From Hydrangea macrophylla (taxonomy: Eukaryota > Streptophyta > Magnoliopsida > Cornales > Hydrangeaceae): a stretch of DNA of 64,000 nucleotides. A program made the position numbers and the translations under genes. Under the pieces are notes generated by a model. It did no database searches, was not told the origin of the DNA, and saw only the letters and a list, made by a program, of their open reading frames with translations. Positions 22,070 to 35,860 of the stretch are shown in pieces (positions within the stretch are counted from its first letter, which is position 1; the number at the start of each line of letters is the position of its first letter). The stretch lies in NCBI GenBank assembly GCA_033977485.1, contig CM066997.1:75300634-75364633 (forward strand). Direction: 5' to 3'.

Positions 22070-24437
22070 CAAGGAGTCTTTACTCAAAGAATCACCGCTT
22101 CGTCACGAAGAACCGAAATCGTTAAGGAGTGTAAGAACATCCATTTTGTCATGAAGAACCGGAAGGAGTCTTCAATCAAAGAATCACCACTTCGTCACAA
22201 AGAACCGAAAGCGTTACGGAGTACAAGAACATCCATTTCCTCACGAAGAACCGAAAGGAGTCTTTACTCAAAGAATCACCGCTTCGTCACAAAGAACTAA
22301 AAGCGTTAAGAAGTACAAGAACATCCATTTCGTCACGAAGAACTGAAAGGAGTCTTCACTCATAGAATCACCGCTTCGCCACAAAGAACCGAAAGCGTTA
22401 CGGAGTACAAGAACATCCATTTCCTCACGAAGAACCGAAAGGATTCTTTACTCAAAGAATCACCTCTTCGTCACGAAGAACCGAAAGCGTTAAGGATTGT
22501 AAGAACATCCATTTCGTCACGAAGAACCGAAAGGATACTTACAATAGTCACATTTTAACCGTATCCCTTTCGTCACAAAGAACCGAAAGGATACTCAAGA
22601 GTCACCACTTCACAACTCAACAACACATCCCTTTTCTTACCCTCCCGGGCACCCGTGGCCTGGTTTATCTATCCAACTCTTATCCTTGACATACGTTGCT
22701 CCTGATCAACTACAACTAGTCTGTACGTACCCTGGACCGCATTCGTGTCACTCATTCCGTAGTTTGGTTTGTTAATTACTTTCATTAACACTTTTGAAGT
22801 TACGTTTTACATCCATCATTCTATTTTGTTATAGTATACTTACGATGGAAACTTACCCAATCACTATCAATGCAAGAATCGTGCCGTATAACATACTAAA
22901 AGCTTGGGTATGAACTTTTAATGGTCATTGCACTAAATTCGCGACAATGGAAAAACATAGCATGTAGCTCATAGATCTATAACATGGATTTGATATCAAT
23001 AACCATATAGATGAAACCCTTAACATACTCATATACGCGGTAGCACTACCATAGCACAAGATATCCATAACCACATAGATACCGAAAAGCAAGCATTATC
23101 AATAAACACATCATACAAGTAGTTATATAATCTGCCAGGAATTGATTTCACTATGTCGACTGCATTGATATGATTTATTTGGGCATGATAAATGATTTTG
23201 TAGATCAAACTCAAAACTAGAACATTGTATATAATTGGATTTTCTTCATGTACAACAAAATCTAGCTTCAATTACATTTTTGAGCTACTCAAAATATTTA
23301 TTTTACTTAGACATTTATATATTTTCTGACTAGTCTATCCCAGATTTATAGTACTGCATTGCATGTGCATTTTACCTATGAAGGATCACTTTTTAGACTA
23401 AGCTATAGAAGAGTTATTTGTAGATAAATGAGTTAACTTTATCCACAAAAAAAACCTAGCTTAATTCAGATTTCAAAGCTACTTAAAACACTCATTTTAC
23501 TAAGCTACATTTGGCTGGAGGTTTCTATTTCTCAGATTTAAAGTACTCCGTTGCATGTACATTTCACCTATGAAGAAGTGATTTTCAGACTGAGCTATAG
23601 AAGAGTTATTTGTAGATAAATGAGTCAGCTTTATCCAAAAAAAAACCAAGCCTCATTCCCATTTTTGAACTGCTCGAAATGTTCATTTTACTAAACAACA
23701 TTCTGCTGGAAGTTTCTGCTTCCCAGATTTGAAATTTTGTCTTGCATGTTGCATAGAACCTAAAAATACAACATCAAACACTTGCTAAACATTACTACAT
23801 ACTATATAGGTTCTAAAGTGAGTTAGAATACTCACCTAAACTTGAAATTGAGCTTGGGCTTTGGATTTGAGCTTAGGAAGTTTGAACTCAACTTCAATGG
23901 TGGAGACTTCTTCCTAGTTCTTCTTCTCCATCTCCATGTATCTCTCATCTCCCATCTCTTTCTTTCTAAGTGCAGATTGTAAGTGTCTAAACGATATAAT
24001 GTATGTGTGCATGTATGTATATAAAGAGTCTTACATGTGCTATGTGTCACCTTGCATGTGTGCAAGCTATGACACATGTCCTTGTAGTGGACAAATGTCA
24101 TGGAAGAGGATGACAAGTGTAGGGGATGATGCATGGGGCTTGCCATGTGGGGCCCACCTTGGGTTATATGCCACTTCCTCAATTTGATTGCATAAGTTCC
24201 TCAATATACGTGTCGGTCTTAATTTACGTGGAAACGGGTGTTGTTTCTAATGTCCGGGTCCGGTTACAGGAATAAGTTAATTCTAATTACGGTCGAGTCG
24301 GTGCAGTGATTATAGTCTAATTAGTAATTACAATACACTGATATAGTCACATAAATAAAATAAAAATATAATAATAGACAAGATATAGAAATTCATACAA
24401 CTCGTATTATTGCACGTAGGGAAATTACAGGTATTAA
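22070..24437 (-). repeat. Truncated 3' LTR of the minus-strand Tekay-like element
   Basis: It aligns with 30210-32903 over its whole length. Positions 22071-22595 hold 92-bp repeat units. A TATA box is at 24018-24025 (minus strand) and a strong splice-donor motif GTGAGT at 23835-23830. One segment near 23290-23380 is missing from the other LTR copy, so the copies differ by an indel of roughly 70 bases as well as substitutions. No gene is visible. Confidence 0.82.
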
Positions 24438-24479
24438 CCTTCTACCACCTATTACAAGATTTTGTCCTTGAAATCAGAA

Positions 24480-27400
24480 CTAGTTAGTACTAAACAGGAA
24501 TGGGAATTTCTCTCGCATCTTTGATTCTAGCTCCCAAGAAGCTTCTCCTTCATCATGATGCTTCCACTGAACCTTTACCAGCGAAATCTCTTTGTTTCTC
24601 AGCTTCTTGATTCCATGATCTAGAATCTTTACAGGTCCTTCAATGAATGTAGCATTGTCGTTTACTTCGATATCTCTGAAGTTGATCTCGTGTGCCGGGT
24701 TATGAAGACATTTCCTTAGCATGCTTACATGGAATACGTTATGAACTCCCGACATTTTGGGTGGTAATGCCAACCTGTAGGCTAATTTTCCTACGCGATC
24801 CAGAATTTTAAACGGTCCAATGTAGCGTGGCAATAGCTTTCCTTTCTTCTGTCTAAACCTTACCACGCCTCGAACCGGGGAAACTTTTAGGTAAACATGA
24901 TCTCCCACTTCAAATTCTAGGTCTCGACGTCGTTTATCCACGTAGCTCTTGTATCTACTTTGTGCTACCTTCATTCTTTCCTTTACTGTATTGATTCCTT
25001 TATTGGTCTCCTGGACTAAGTCTGGTCCCAATAGTTTGCCATCCCCAATTTCAGCCAAATACAAAGGTGATCGGCACGGTCTTCCGTATAGTGCTTCAAA
25101 CGGTGCCATCCCTATGCTCGAATGAAAAACTGTTGTTATAAGCAAACTCAACCAACGGTAAGTGAGTTTCCCACGAACTCTCAAAATCGATTACACAGGC
25201 TCGAAGCATGTCTTCCATTACTTGATTCGTCCTTTCTGTTTGTCCCTCAGTTTGTGGATGAAATGCAGAACTTAACTTCAGAGATGTTCCCATCGCTTTC
25301 TGAAGACTCTCCCAAAATCCAGCGGTGAATCTCGAATCTCGATCTGATACTATTGACACTGGTACCCCATGTAACCGCACAACCTGTTGCAGATAAAGTC
25401 GACTCATCTTCTCGACAAGATAGGTCATGTTATATGCAATAAATGGGCTGATTTGGTCAGTCGATCAACTACTACCCAAATGGCATCATGGTTCTGCTGG
25501 GATCTTGGCAATCCCAATACAAAATCCATGGTGATATGATCCCATTTCCATTCTGGGACTGGTAGAGGTTGTAGTAATCCTGGAGGTCATTGGTGTTCCG
25601 CCTTGACTTGCTGGCAAGTAGGGCATTTGGCTATATATTCTGCGACTTCTCTTTTCATGCCTTCCCACCAAAAGTTCCTTTTTCAGTCTTTGTACATCTT
25701 GGTTCCACCGGGATGTATTGTCATTCTCGACTTGTATGCTTCATTCAAAATGTCTTTCCTCAAATTATCCGCGTTGGGCACACATAACCTGTCCTTACAT
25801 TTGAATCCCCCGTCTGTTCCAATATTCCATTCAGTCGGATCCTTTGCTTTCGTCTTCTCAAACCATTTCCTCAATCCTTCGTCCTTCTTTTGAGCTTTGA
25901 GTATTTGGTTAATGAGGGTTGGCTGCACCATAAGACATCCAAAAGGTCGTCCAATACTTGGTCTTGTAGTCTGGAAGTCAAATTCCGTTAAAACTTCTAA
26001 GGCTTTCCATTCCCTGATTAAAAGTGAGGCGATCAACCTTCGGGGTTTCCTGCTCAAAGCATCTGCGACTACATTTGCCTTACCGGGGTGGTACTGCAAA
26101 TTAAAGTCAGTCTTTAAGTAGCTCCATCTAGCGTCGTTGTCTCATGTTTAGTTCCTTTTGAGAGAACAGGTATTTTAAGCTTTTGTGGTCTGAAAACAGG
26201 TCAAACTTCTCTCCGTAGAGGTAGTGCCTCCAATCTTAAGTGCAAAGACAATTACAGCCAATTCCAGATCGTGTGTAGGGTAGTTTAATTCATGTGGCTT
26301 TAATTGCCTAGATCCATAAGCGATCAGCTGACCATTCTACATAAGTACACATCCTAGTCCTTGATATGAAGCGTCACTGTAGATAGTGTACTGTTCACCA
26401 CTCTTGGGTATGGCTAGTACTGGCGCTGAGGTCAACCTCTCCTTTAATTCTTGAAAGGCGCGTTCGTGCTTGTCCTTCCACTCAAACTCTGAATCCTTCT
26501 TTGTTAGTCCGGTTAAAGGATACGCTATCCTTGAGAAACCCTCCACGAATCTCCTGTAGTATCCAGCCAATCCAAGGAAACTTCGTACTTCCGATGCGTT
26601 GGTTTGTCTATTCCAACTAGAAACTGCGTTTGTCTTGGTTGTGTCCACTGAAATTCCGTTCTGTGAGACTACATGTCCCAAGAATTTGACTTATTTCAGC
26701 CAAAACTCACACTTACTAAACTTAGCATAAAGACAATTTTCTCTAAGTGTCTGAAGTGCAATCTTTACATGCTTCTCGTGTTCTTCATCATTCTTCGAAT
26801 AAATAAGGATGTCGTCGATAAACACGATGATGAATTGATCCAAGAAGGGTCTAAACACCCGATTCATCAAATCCATAAATACCGTCGGGGCATTAGTTAA
26901 TCCAAAAGGCATAACTAAGAACTCGTAGTGCCCATATCTTGTCCTGAAAGCTATTTTTGGTATATCTTCCAGCATGACAAGTAACTGATGGTACCCAGAT
27001 CGTAAGTCAATCTTTGAAAAGGTCGTCGCTCCTTATAGTTGATCGAACAAATTGTTTATCCTGGGAAGCGGGTACTTGTTCTTAATAGTAACCTTATTCA
27101 ACTCTCTGTAGTCAATACAGAGTCGAAGATTTCCATCATTCTTTCTAACAAATAGAATCGGGGCTCCCCAAGGTGACGTGCTTGATCTAATAAATCCAAG
27201 ATCTTCTAACTCTTGTACTTGCTTCTTCAACTCTAGCATTTCTGTTGGGGCCATACGATAAGGAGCCTTGGATATCGGTGTCGTTTCGGGTACTAACTTA
27301 ATACAAAAGTAGATCTTGCGCTTTGGTGGTAATCAAGAAACGTCCTGAAAGACATCCTCATAGTCTCGGACTATCGGAATCTGAGCGATTGTCAGATCTG

Positions 27401-28959
27401 AGCCTGTAGGTTTGATAGCGACTAAACGACCTTGTAAGAATGGTGTCACTAGTGGGGTTGCATTGAAAACTGAAGGGTGTACTTCCAAGTACTAAAAATG
27501 TGATCGACCTACCAGCACAATCTAACTTTGCATGATACTTAGTAAGCCAGTCAAATCCTAAGATTATGTCGAATTCCTTCATTGACAGAACAATTAAGTC
27601 TGCATGTAGGTTCCTATCCTCCAATGTCAAAGTGTAGTCCTTGCACACCTTTTCTAGCTTCACGGTCACTCCCAAAGGTGATACCGCGTTCAGGACTACA
27701 TCAAGTGCTTAGGGTACTAAACCCAATCGTCGTATATTCTCAAAGGCAATAAACGAATTCGTAGCACCCGTATCAAAAAGTACTTTAACTCTACTAGCAT
27801 ATAATGAGAGTGTACCTTCCAAGTTCTGCTATTCCATTTCATCATAGCCAGCTGCCTCGGGTATGATAGCATTGAGTTGAGCCTTACTAGCTTGGCCTTG
27901 AGTAGTAGGCCCATGATAGTTTCCTTTTGGTGCCTTACATTCTCTACTCATGTGTCCCCTCTTGCCACAGTTGTAATAGACAACATTAATTCGATAATTG
28001 TCCCTGGAGACTGTACAGTCTCGAGCCATGTGTCCGGGGATCCCACATTTGAAGCATCCATCCCTGTTGTTCTCGGTAGTAGAGGTCGATACTTATGGTG
28101 TAGGAGGTACTACGTTCTTGTCCCGGGGAAGTGTGGGTCCTTGTTTCTTGCCACTGTTCCATGGGCGCTTGTTTCCTTGGAACTGAGTCAAAGGTCTTCC
28201 TCATGGTCCGTTCCTTGGCGGGGGTGGTCGGTATACCATTTGCTTCGGGCCTTGGCAGCCATCTCTTTCCAAACCTACTGCCAACCAGACCAAAGCTTCG
28301 AAAGTTTGATTCAGGTGTCCCAATGTTAGATGCCGGAGGTGCGGATTGAGTCCTCGGTGAAACTTCTTGATCTTGTTTTGAGGAGTGTCAATCATGTGAG
28401 GGGTAAAGCGGGACAGGCGTTCGAATTGTGTCGTGTACTCTCTTACACTCCTATTTCCTTGGGTCAAATCGATGAATTCTTTCTCTTTCTGGTCCTTTTC
28501 ATCGTCGGGGAAATACTTTTCCAAAAACTTCTCCCGGAAGGTAGTCAATGTCATCCTCCTTGAAGCTTCTAATCCAATAGTAGCTCTCTCGGCTTCCCAC
28601 CAATCGGCTGCCGCATAAGTGAGTTGGAAAGTGGAGAGACGGCTCTTCTCTGTCTCGGAGCATTCGATTGATTCGAAGATATGATCCATATCCCTTAGCC
28701 AATGCTCTGCTCGCTAGGATTCACCGGTGCCGTCGAACCTATCAGGACGCAAAGCCCTGAATCCTTCCATTAATCTGTCGCGTGTCTGAGGTGGTGGTCT
28801 TTGGCAATTGTCGTTGTTGTTGCCGTTTCCATTGCCGTGGTTGTTGCCTATATGGTCTAGACGCTGCAGAAATGCGCCAAAGATTCCAGTAGGATCGATT
28901 CCTTCAGGAATAGGATCTGGTGGTCCTCCATTACGATTTCTTCTTGGTCTTCCCGCCAT
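24480..28959 (-). pseudogene. gag-pol: Tekay-like gag-pol remnant with many stops and frameshifts
   Basis: Gag starts with MAGRPRRNRNGG at 28959 and has an in-frame TAG at 28714-28716. It continues with the [10 protein letters not shown] capsid motif to a stop at 28201. Two zinc knuckles follow near 28050 and 27960; the second has Tyr in place of its first Cys. Protease DTGA lies near 27770. RT blocks lie at about 27250-26690, with an intact catalytic FIDD near 26815. RNase H is at about 26680-26120, the integrase zinc site and core at about 25760-25100, and the chromodomain-like tail at 24640-24480. Several domains are in different frames. The equivalent uninterrupted protein is in the plus-strand element at 38152-42646. 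This copy is inactive. Confidence 0.9.
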
Positions 28960-29455
28960 TGTGCTTGTGTGCTTATGTACCTACATGAATATCCATCGGT
29001 TATTCTCTAATCCTAAACAGTGATACGAGATATAAACAGCTAAAAGTATAGATGGCAATTCTAATATAAGTACATAATATATCAAGTATTCATATTATCA
29101 GATAAAAGAAACTAGTCTTCATTAATAACTCTAAATATTTACATAAGAAAGCGCACATGCTAAAAATACATAGTACGGTCAACGGTACCAAAAACATATA
29201 CATAGAAAAGGCATACACGTCTACTTATACGTGTCATAAGCCTGAAATACAGCTATATACACAAAAGATGGGCTACTAGCCCTATTACAAGTAAAGCTCT
29301 AGATATTGGGGATCCTATCCCAAAAGTCCTCCACATCCATCCGGGATGTAATAAGGTACCATGCTAATCACAAAACTATCTTAAGGTTCATATCTTAAGT
29401 GTGTAGGACAATCGGTGTGCATGTCTTAACCTAAAGCTCTGATACCAAAAACCCC
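28960..29455 (-). other. Short leader and tRNA-iMet primer site of the minus-strand Tekay-like element
   Basis: The minus strand at 29447-29436 reads TGGTATCAGAGC, complementary to initiator tRNA-Met. Only about 475 bases separate it from the gag ATG at 28959, with no room for an ORF like the acidic one in the plus-strand relative. I see no convincing splice acceptor directly before this gag start. Confidence 0.85.
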
Positions 29456-32400
29456 TGTCACGTCCCGGCGTAGCCAAAATATGGAAAAATTTAAAATTTT
29501 CATCTTGGACCCTGAGGCGCGTGACTGGTTGCCGTACCGAATTGTCCATGACCAAATAATAATAATTAAACGATGTAATAAAAGGATAAAACCATCATTT
29601 ACTTACTGGAATATAATACTATGAGAAGTCAAAGTACTTAGCCAGTTAATACATCATTATAAATACATCAGAGTCTTTATGGCTTTGGCCTTACAAAACT
29701 ATTACAAAATATATGCTAAGTCTTCTGGTCATAATAAAAAAAACATTTACAGGGGATAACTACTAGTCTTCTCTCTAACTAGCATAACCATAGTCATCTT
29801 CAACGTTTCCTTCTTGCGTAGCTTCATAACCTGGGTACTCTTCACCTGGATAAGCTGGACATGGGAATGTCCAGTGACATGAACGTCGTCAGCGTATGAA
29901 AGCTGAGTGAGTAAGCTAAATCAAATGGAACGTATATAGTAAAACACAATAAGATAACATTTACTACCTTTCAACATGTCTTTTAGGATATTTATGTTCT
30001 CACCGTCGAATTATAACTATTAGCGTACCTGAATACGTGTTCGATAGGAATACAAACAATTCAGTAGACCCATCTAGATATTCTTAATGCCATTACCATT
30101 CATTTCTAACATCAGACGTCATTTATAAACCCAAAGTATCTCTTGCTAACCAAACCATCTTTCATCAACCAAAACATCTTTCATCAACCAGTTCGTCACA
30201 AAGAACCGAAGTGTTAAGGAGTGCAAGAACATCCATTTCGTCACGAAGAACCGAAAGGAGTCTTCACTCAAAGAATCACCACTTCGTCACAAAAAACCGA
30301 AAGCTTTACGGAGTATAAGAACATCAATTTCCTCACGAAGAATCGAAAGGAGTCTTTACTCAAAGAATCACCGCTTCGTCACGAAGAACCTAAAGCGATA
30401 AGGAGTGTAAGAACATCCATTTCGTCACGAAGAACCGAAAGGAGTCTTCACTCAAAGAATCACCGGTTCGTCACGAAAAACTGAAAGCGTTACAGAGTAC
30501 ACGAACATCCATTTCCTCATAAAGAACCGAAAGGAGTCTTTACTCAAAGAATCACTGCTTCGTCACGAAGAACCGAAAGCGTTACAGAGTACAAGAACAT
30601 CCATTTCCTCACGAAGAACCGAAAGGAGTCTTTACTCAAAGAATCACCGCTTCCTCACGAAGAACTGAAAGCGTTAAGGAGTGTAAGAACATCCATTTCA
30701 TCACGAAGAACCGAAAGGAGTCTTCACTCAAAGAATCACAGCTTCGTCACGAAGAACCGTAAGCGTTACGGAGTACAAGAACATCCATTTCCTCACGAAG
30801 AACCGAAAGGAGTCTTTACTCAAAGAATCACCGCTTCGTCACAAAGAACCGAAAGCGTTAAAAAGTACAAGACCATCCATTTCGTTACGAAGAACTGAAA
30901 GGAGTCTTCACTCATAGAATCACCGCTTCGCCACAAAGAACTGAAAGCGTTACGGAGTACAAGAACATCCATTTCCTCACGAAGAACCGAAAGGATTCTT
31001 TACTCAAAGAATCACCGCTTCGTCACGAAGAACCGAAAGCGTTAAGGAGTGTAAGAACATCCATTTCGTCACGAAGAACCGAAAGGATACTTACAATAGT
31101 CACATTTTAACCGTATCCCTTTCGTCACAAAGAGCCGAAAGGATACTCAAGAGTCACCACTTCACAACTAAACAACACATCCCTTTTCTTACCCTCCCGG
31201 CCACCCGTGGCTTAGTTTACCTATCCAACACTTATCCTTGACATACGCTGCTCCTGATCAACTACAACTAGTTCGTACATATCCTGGACCGCATTCGCGT
31301 CACTCGTTCCGTAGTTTAGTTTTAATTACTTTCATTTATACTTTCGAAGTTACGTTATACATCCGTCATTCTATTTTGTTATAGTATACTTACGATGGAA
31401 ACTTACCCAATCACTATCAATGCAAGAATCGTGCCGTACAACATACTAAAAGCTTGGGTATGAACTTTTAATGGTCATTGCACTAAATTTGCGACAACGG
31501 AAAAACATAGCATGTAGCTCATAGATCTATAACATGGATTTGATATCAATAACCATATAGATGAAACCCTTAACATACTCATATACGCGGTAGCACTACC
31601 ATAGCACAAGATATTCATAACCACATAGATACCGAAAAGCAAGCATCATCAATGAACGCATCATACAAGTAGTTATACAATCTGCCAGGAATTGATTTCA
31701 CTATGTCGACTGAATTGATATGATTTATTTGGGCATGATAAATGATTTTGTAGGTCAAACTCAAAACTAGAACATTGTATATAATTGGATTTTCTTCATG
31801 TACAACAAAATCTAGCTTCAATTACATTTTTGAGCTGCTCAAACACTTGCATTTTACCTATGAAGGATCACTTTTTAGACTGAGCTATAGAAGAGTTATT
31901 TGTAGATAAATGAGTTAGCTTTATCCACAAAAAAAACCTAGCTTAATTCAGATTTCAGAGCTGCTTAAAACACTCATTTTACTAAACTACATTCTGCTGG
32001 AGGTTTCTATTTCTCAGATTTAAAGTACTCCGTTGCATGTACATTTCACCTATGAAGAAGTGATTTTCAGACTGAGCTATAGAAGAGTTATTTGTAGATA
32101 AATGAGTTAGCTTTATCCAAAAAAAAAACCAAGCCTCATTCCCGTTTTTGAACTGCTCGAAATGTTCATTTTACTAAACAGCATTCTGCTGGAAGTTTCT
32201 GCTTCCCAGATTTCAAATTTTGTCTTGCATGTTGCATAGAACCTCAAAATACAACATCAAACACTTGCTAAACATTACTACATACTATATAGGTTCTAAA
32301 GTGAGTTAGAATACTCACCTAAACTTGAAATTGAGCTTGGGCTTTGGATTTGAGCTTAGGAAGTTTGAACTCAACTTCAATGGTGGAGACTTCTTCCTAG

Positions 32401-32903
32401 TTCTTCTTCTCCATCTCCATGTATCCCTCATCTCCCATCTCTTTCTTTCTAAGTGCAGATTGTAAGTGTCTAAAAGATATAATGTATGTGTGCATGCATG
32501 TATATAAAGTGTCTTACATGCCTTGCATGTGTGCAAGCTAGGACACATGTCCTTGTAGTGGACAAATGTCATGGGAGAGGATGACAAGTGTAGGGGATGA
32601 TGCATGGGGCTTGCCATGTGGCCGGACATGTGGGGCCCACCTTGGGTTATGTGCCACTTCCTCAGTTTGCGTGCATAAGTTTCTCGATATACGTTCAAAA
32701 GGGTGTTGTTTCTAATGTCCGGGTCCGGTTACGGGACTAAGTTAATTCTAATTACGGTCGAGTCGGTGTAGTGATTATAGTCTAATTAGTAATTACATTA
32801 CACTTATGTAGTCACACAAATAAAATAGTAATATAATGATAGACAAGATATAGAAATTCATAAAACTCGTATTATTGCACGTAGAGAAATTACAGGTATT
32901 ACA
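29456..32903 (-). repeat. 5' LTR of the minus-strand Tekay-like element (3448 bp)
   Basis: On the plus strand it begins TGTCACGTCCC and ends GGTATTACA. The TATA box is at 32501-32508 (minus strand), only about 400 bases from the LTR start. A GTGAGT donor motif lies at 32318-32313, and a 92-bp tandem repeat occupies 30190-31110. U3 is therefore short and R/U5 very long. Confidence 0.88.
30190..31110. repeat. 92-bp tandem repeat inside the Tekay-like LTR, about ten copies
   Basis: The anchor AAAGGAGTC or a variant recurs at 30254, 30346, 30438, 30530, 30622, 30714, 30806, 30898, 30990 and 31082, always 92 bases apart. Each unit contains two related half-units built on CACGAAGAACCGAAAG. The same array begins at 22071 in the other LTR. 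Apparent ORFs across it are translated repeat. Confidence 0.95.
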
Positions 32904-32989
32904 AGCTCGACCTTTACTTCCTCACTACAAATCTTTTGAAAGTAAAGCATAAATAAGCATACTTTTATAACTTGATTTTGATGAGATCA

Positions 32990-33487
32990 TTTTTTGGTGC
33001 CGTTGCCGGGGATTGAAATATTTTTGCCATTAATTTTTAGAATCCTAATTTACTTACTTAGTACATATTAGCTTAGATTTGATTTTCTTTGTTTCTAGTT
33101 TAATTTTCGACTCACTAAAATTCTCCTTGTTTTTGCAGATCAATTTTCAAATCTACATTTCTAGCAAGATCGAGTGGAGCACTTATGCACATCAACGGAG
33201 CTTACGCGAACCTGAAATATCAATATATTGCAATCAATTCAAAATTACCAAGTAAATCTGTTGTTTAAATTTCGCATCAAACTACTGTAAGTCAGGGCGC
33301 TGAGACGCATTACTTGTATTAGGGTAGATGTGGAGTGATCACTGCATTAGCTAGGAAACCCGGGGAGCTGGGCTTTGACGCGAATCATTGCATAAGGATA
33401 ATTTCATGCATCATATTAGTCTTGTGTGCCTGCATGCTTGATTATTAGCATAGTTTTTTTTGTTCTAATTGAGTCAGTCTTTAGTTT
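32990..33487 (+). other. Primer binding site and leader of the plus-strand Athila element
   Basis: TGGTGCCGTTGCCGGGGA at 32995-33012 matches the tRNA-Asp primer complement with one change (C to T at the fourth base). The leader to the gag ATG at 33488 is non-coding and resembles that of the minus-strand Athila element. Confidence 0.85.
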
Positions 33488-33622
33488 ATGTTTGGAACCC
33501 GTTCAAGTAAACCTAAATTAAATTTGCTTAATCTTGAACTTGAACGCACACTTAGAGTCCTTAGGTTGTCAACACTAGCTTCTAGAGCTCGATTTATGCT
33601 AGACGACGAATCCACACCAAAA
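33488..33622 (+). pseudogene. gag: Athila gag, 5' fragment before the Tekay insertion
   Basis: It starts with MFGTRSSKPKL, like the Gag of the minus-strand Athila. It runs to the point where the Tekay-like element inserted after the target CTGTC (33623-33627). The same protein resumes at 45711-45716 with an SLFESEIRST motif. The fragment is about 45 codons. Confidence 0.9.
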
Positions 33623-34235
33623 CTGTCTGTAACACCTATAATTTTCTGTCATTATAATATCAGCTTTTTCTAATTTCTGTATTGGACCCACTATATTGTT
33701 ATATTATTATTTTAATTACGTGACGGTATGAACGTGTTGTAGTATTATCATATAGACTGTAGTAACCATACCGACTCGACCATAATAAGATTTAACTTAG
33801 TCCCGTACCTGGACCCCGACATTAGAAATAATACCCGATTGCACGTAAATTGAGACTGACACGCATATCGAGGAACTTATGCACGTAAACCGAGAAAGTT
33901 GCATGCAACTCGAGGTGGGCCCCACATGGCCGGCCATGTGGCAACCACATGACATCTCTTTGGACACATGTCCACTTAATGGACACATGTCCACTTAATG
34001 GACACATGTCCTATGCATGTAACATGCAAATGACACCTAAGCTAATGCACTTTCAATATATAACATGCACATGCACACAATTGACACACTTTGTCTCTTA
34101 TAATCTGCACTTAATTGAAGAAATTAGAGCTGGAGTTATAAGTTCATATAGGAGAAGAAGAAGGTGACACCATTGAAGTTGAAGGTTAAGCTCCATCAAG
34201 CTCAAGAACAACATCACGCTTAATTTCAAGCTTTG

Positions 34236-34241
34236 GTGAGT
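34236..34241 (+). promoter_or_regulatory. Candidate 5' splice site in the Tekay-like LTR leader
   Basis: CTTTG|GTGAGT lies about 180 bases after the TATA box. The same position in the minus-strand relative carries TTTAG|GTGAGT (23835-23830 and 32318-32313 on the minus strand). Conservation between two diverged LTR families supports use as a splice donor. Candidate acceptors are at 36763 and 38151. Confidence 0.5.
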
Positions 34242-35566
34242 AAATAGTGAGTAAATTGTGAGTAAATTATGAGTAATATAACTCAATTTAGAACCCATAA
34301 TATGTACTAATATTTAGTAGAAGTTTGATGTTGTTGTGTTGAAGATTCCATGACATGCAAAACAAATCCATAAATCTGAGAAACTGAAACTCTCAGCAGA
34401 ATGTAGTTTAGCAAAATGGATGTTTTGTGTAGCTCACAAATCCGAATTAAGCTAGGTTTTTTTTTGTGGTAAAAGCTAACTCATATATCTACAAATAACC
34501 CTTCTATAGCTCAGTCTAGAAATCACTCCTTCATGGGTGAAATGCATGTACAACGCAGTGTTATAAATCTGAGAAACTGAAACTCTCAGCAGAACATAGT
34601 TTAGTAAAATGAATGTTTTGTGCAGTTCCAAAATGAGAATTAAGCTAGGTGTTTTTGTGAAGAAAGGTAACACATTTATCTACAAATAACCCTTCTATAG
34701 CTCAGTCTAAAAACCCCTCCTTAATAGGTGAAATCCACGTACAATGCAGTACTATAAATCTGGGACAGAACAGTCCGAGATTTAAGAAATCTCTTGTAAA
34801 ATAAATACTTTGAGTAACTTAAAAATGTAATTGAAGCTAGATATTTTTTGTACATGAAGATATTCCTATTATCTACAATGTTTTAGTTTTGAGTTTGATC
34901 TACAAATCAATTTATCATACCCAAATAAATCATATTGTTTCAGTCAACACAGTGAAAATGTATCATGGCAGATTGTGTAGCTTTTTGTATGATGTTTTGT
35001 TTATGCATGGTGTTGATTGTTGATGCTAGTTTTCCGGTACATGTGTTATTATGAAAATCTCGTGCTATGGTAGTGCTATCGTGTAGATGAGTATGTTAAG
35101 GGTTTCGTCTATGTGTTTATTGGTATTAAATTCACGTTATAAATCCATGAGTTACGTACTATGTTTTCTATTGTTATGAATATATTCTAATGACTGTTGA
35201 AAGTTCATACCCAAACTATATATATATTATATGGCACGATTATTGCGTTGATAAATGATCGGGAAAGTTTCCATCGTAATTATATTGAGAGGAAAACGGA
35301 ATGTCGGACGTATAACGAATATTAATGGTTATAAATGGATGATATTAATGAACTAAACTACGAAACGTGCGAATGCGTAAAATAATGATAAAACCTTCGA
35401 TAATAGATTTAATGTGAATAAGGGACATTGGACCTCATTTCTAGTCGTGTGTCTACTGGTCAAAGTTGATTCGTGAACTTTTGTGTCGTGTTTGGATAAT
35501 TCTTGCAAAGTTGGTCTCTCGATTATTCCATGGAGTCGATTGGTGAGTTATGTTTTGTTCCTTGAT

Positions 35567-35860
35567 CTGAGGATCGGCATGACGTGTTCGGTCAAGTGCG
35601 GATGACCTGAGGATCGTCGTGACGTGTTCGATCAAGTGGTTGATTATTTTTCCGCACCCTTGGACTGAGGATCGGCATGAAGTGTTCAGTTATGTACGGG
35701 TGACCTGAGGATCGGCATGACGTGTTCGTCCAAGTGATTATTAATTTCCCGTACCCTTGGTCTGAGGATCGGCATGACGTGTTCGGTAACGTGCGGGCGA
35801 CCTGAGGATCGGCATGACGTGTTCGACCAAGAGATTGTTAATGTCCCGCACACTTATGCC
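35567..35860 (+). repeat. Minisatellite in the Tekay-like LTR, 97/98-bp higher-order unit
   Basis: CTGAGGATCG recurs at 35567, 35607, 35665, 35705, 35762 and 35802, alternating 40-base and 57/58-base steps. This makes three units of about 97 bases. The equivalent array is in the 3' LTR at 44633-44926. Its sequence is unrelated to the 92-bp array in the minus-strand Tekay-like LTR, although the position within the LTR is similar. Confidence 0.92.

Larger units (their letters stand above)
22070..32903 (-). mobile_element. Degenerate Tekay-like chromovirus, left LTR cut by the Tat element
   Basis: On the minus strand the order is 5' LTR (32903-29456), tRNA-iMet primer site (29447-29436), a short leader, gag-pol (28959-24480), a polypurine tract near 24450, and 3' LTR (24437-22070, incomplete). 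The 3' LTR lacks the part equivalent to 29456-30210. That fits insertion of the plus-strand Tat into it, with the rest lying left of the window. The right border is followed by an 86-bp remnant of an Athila 5' LTR, so the element itself inserted there. Confidence 0.85.

Noticed and set aside
22055..22075. A deletion junction joining the Tat LTR to a truncated Tekay LTR
   Set aside because: The Tat LTR seems to reach its own end here. Simple insertion of the plus-strand Tat into the Tekay LTR explains the join without loss, because the rest of the Tekay LTR would lie left of the window.
30190..31110. CRISPR-like regular array
   Set aside because: Whole 92-bp units repeat without unique spacers, in an LTR of a plant retrotransposon. 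It is a minisatellite.
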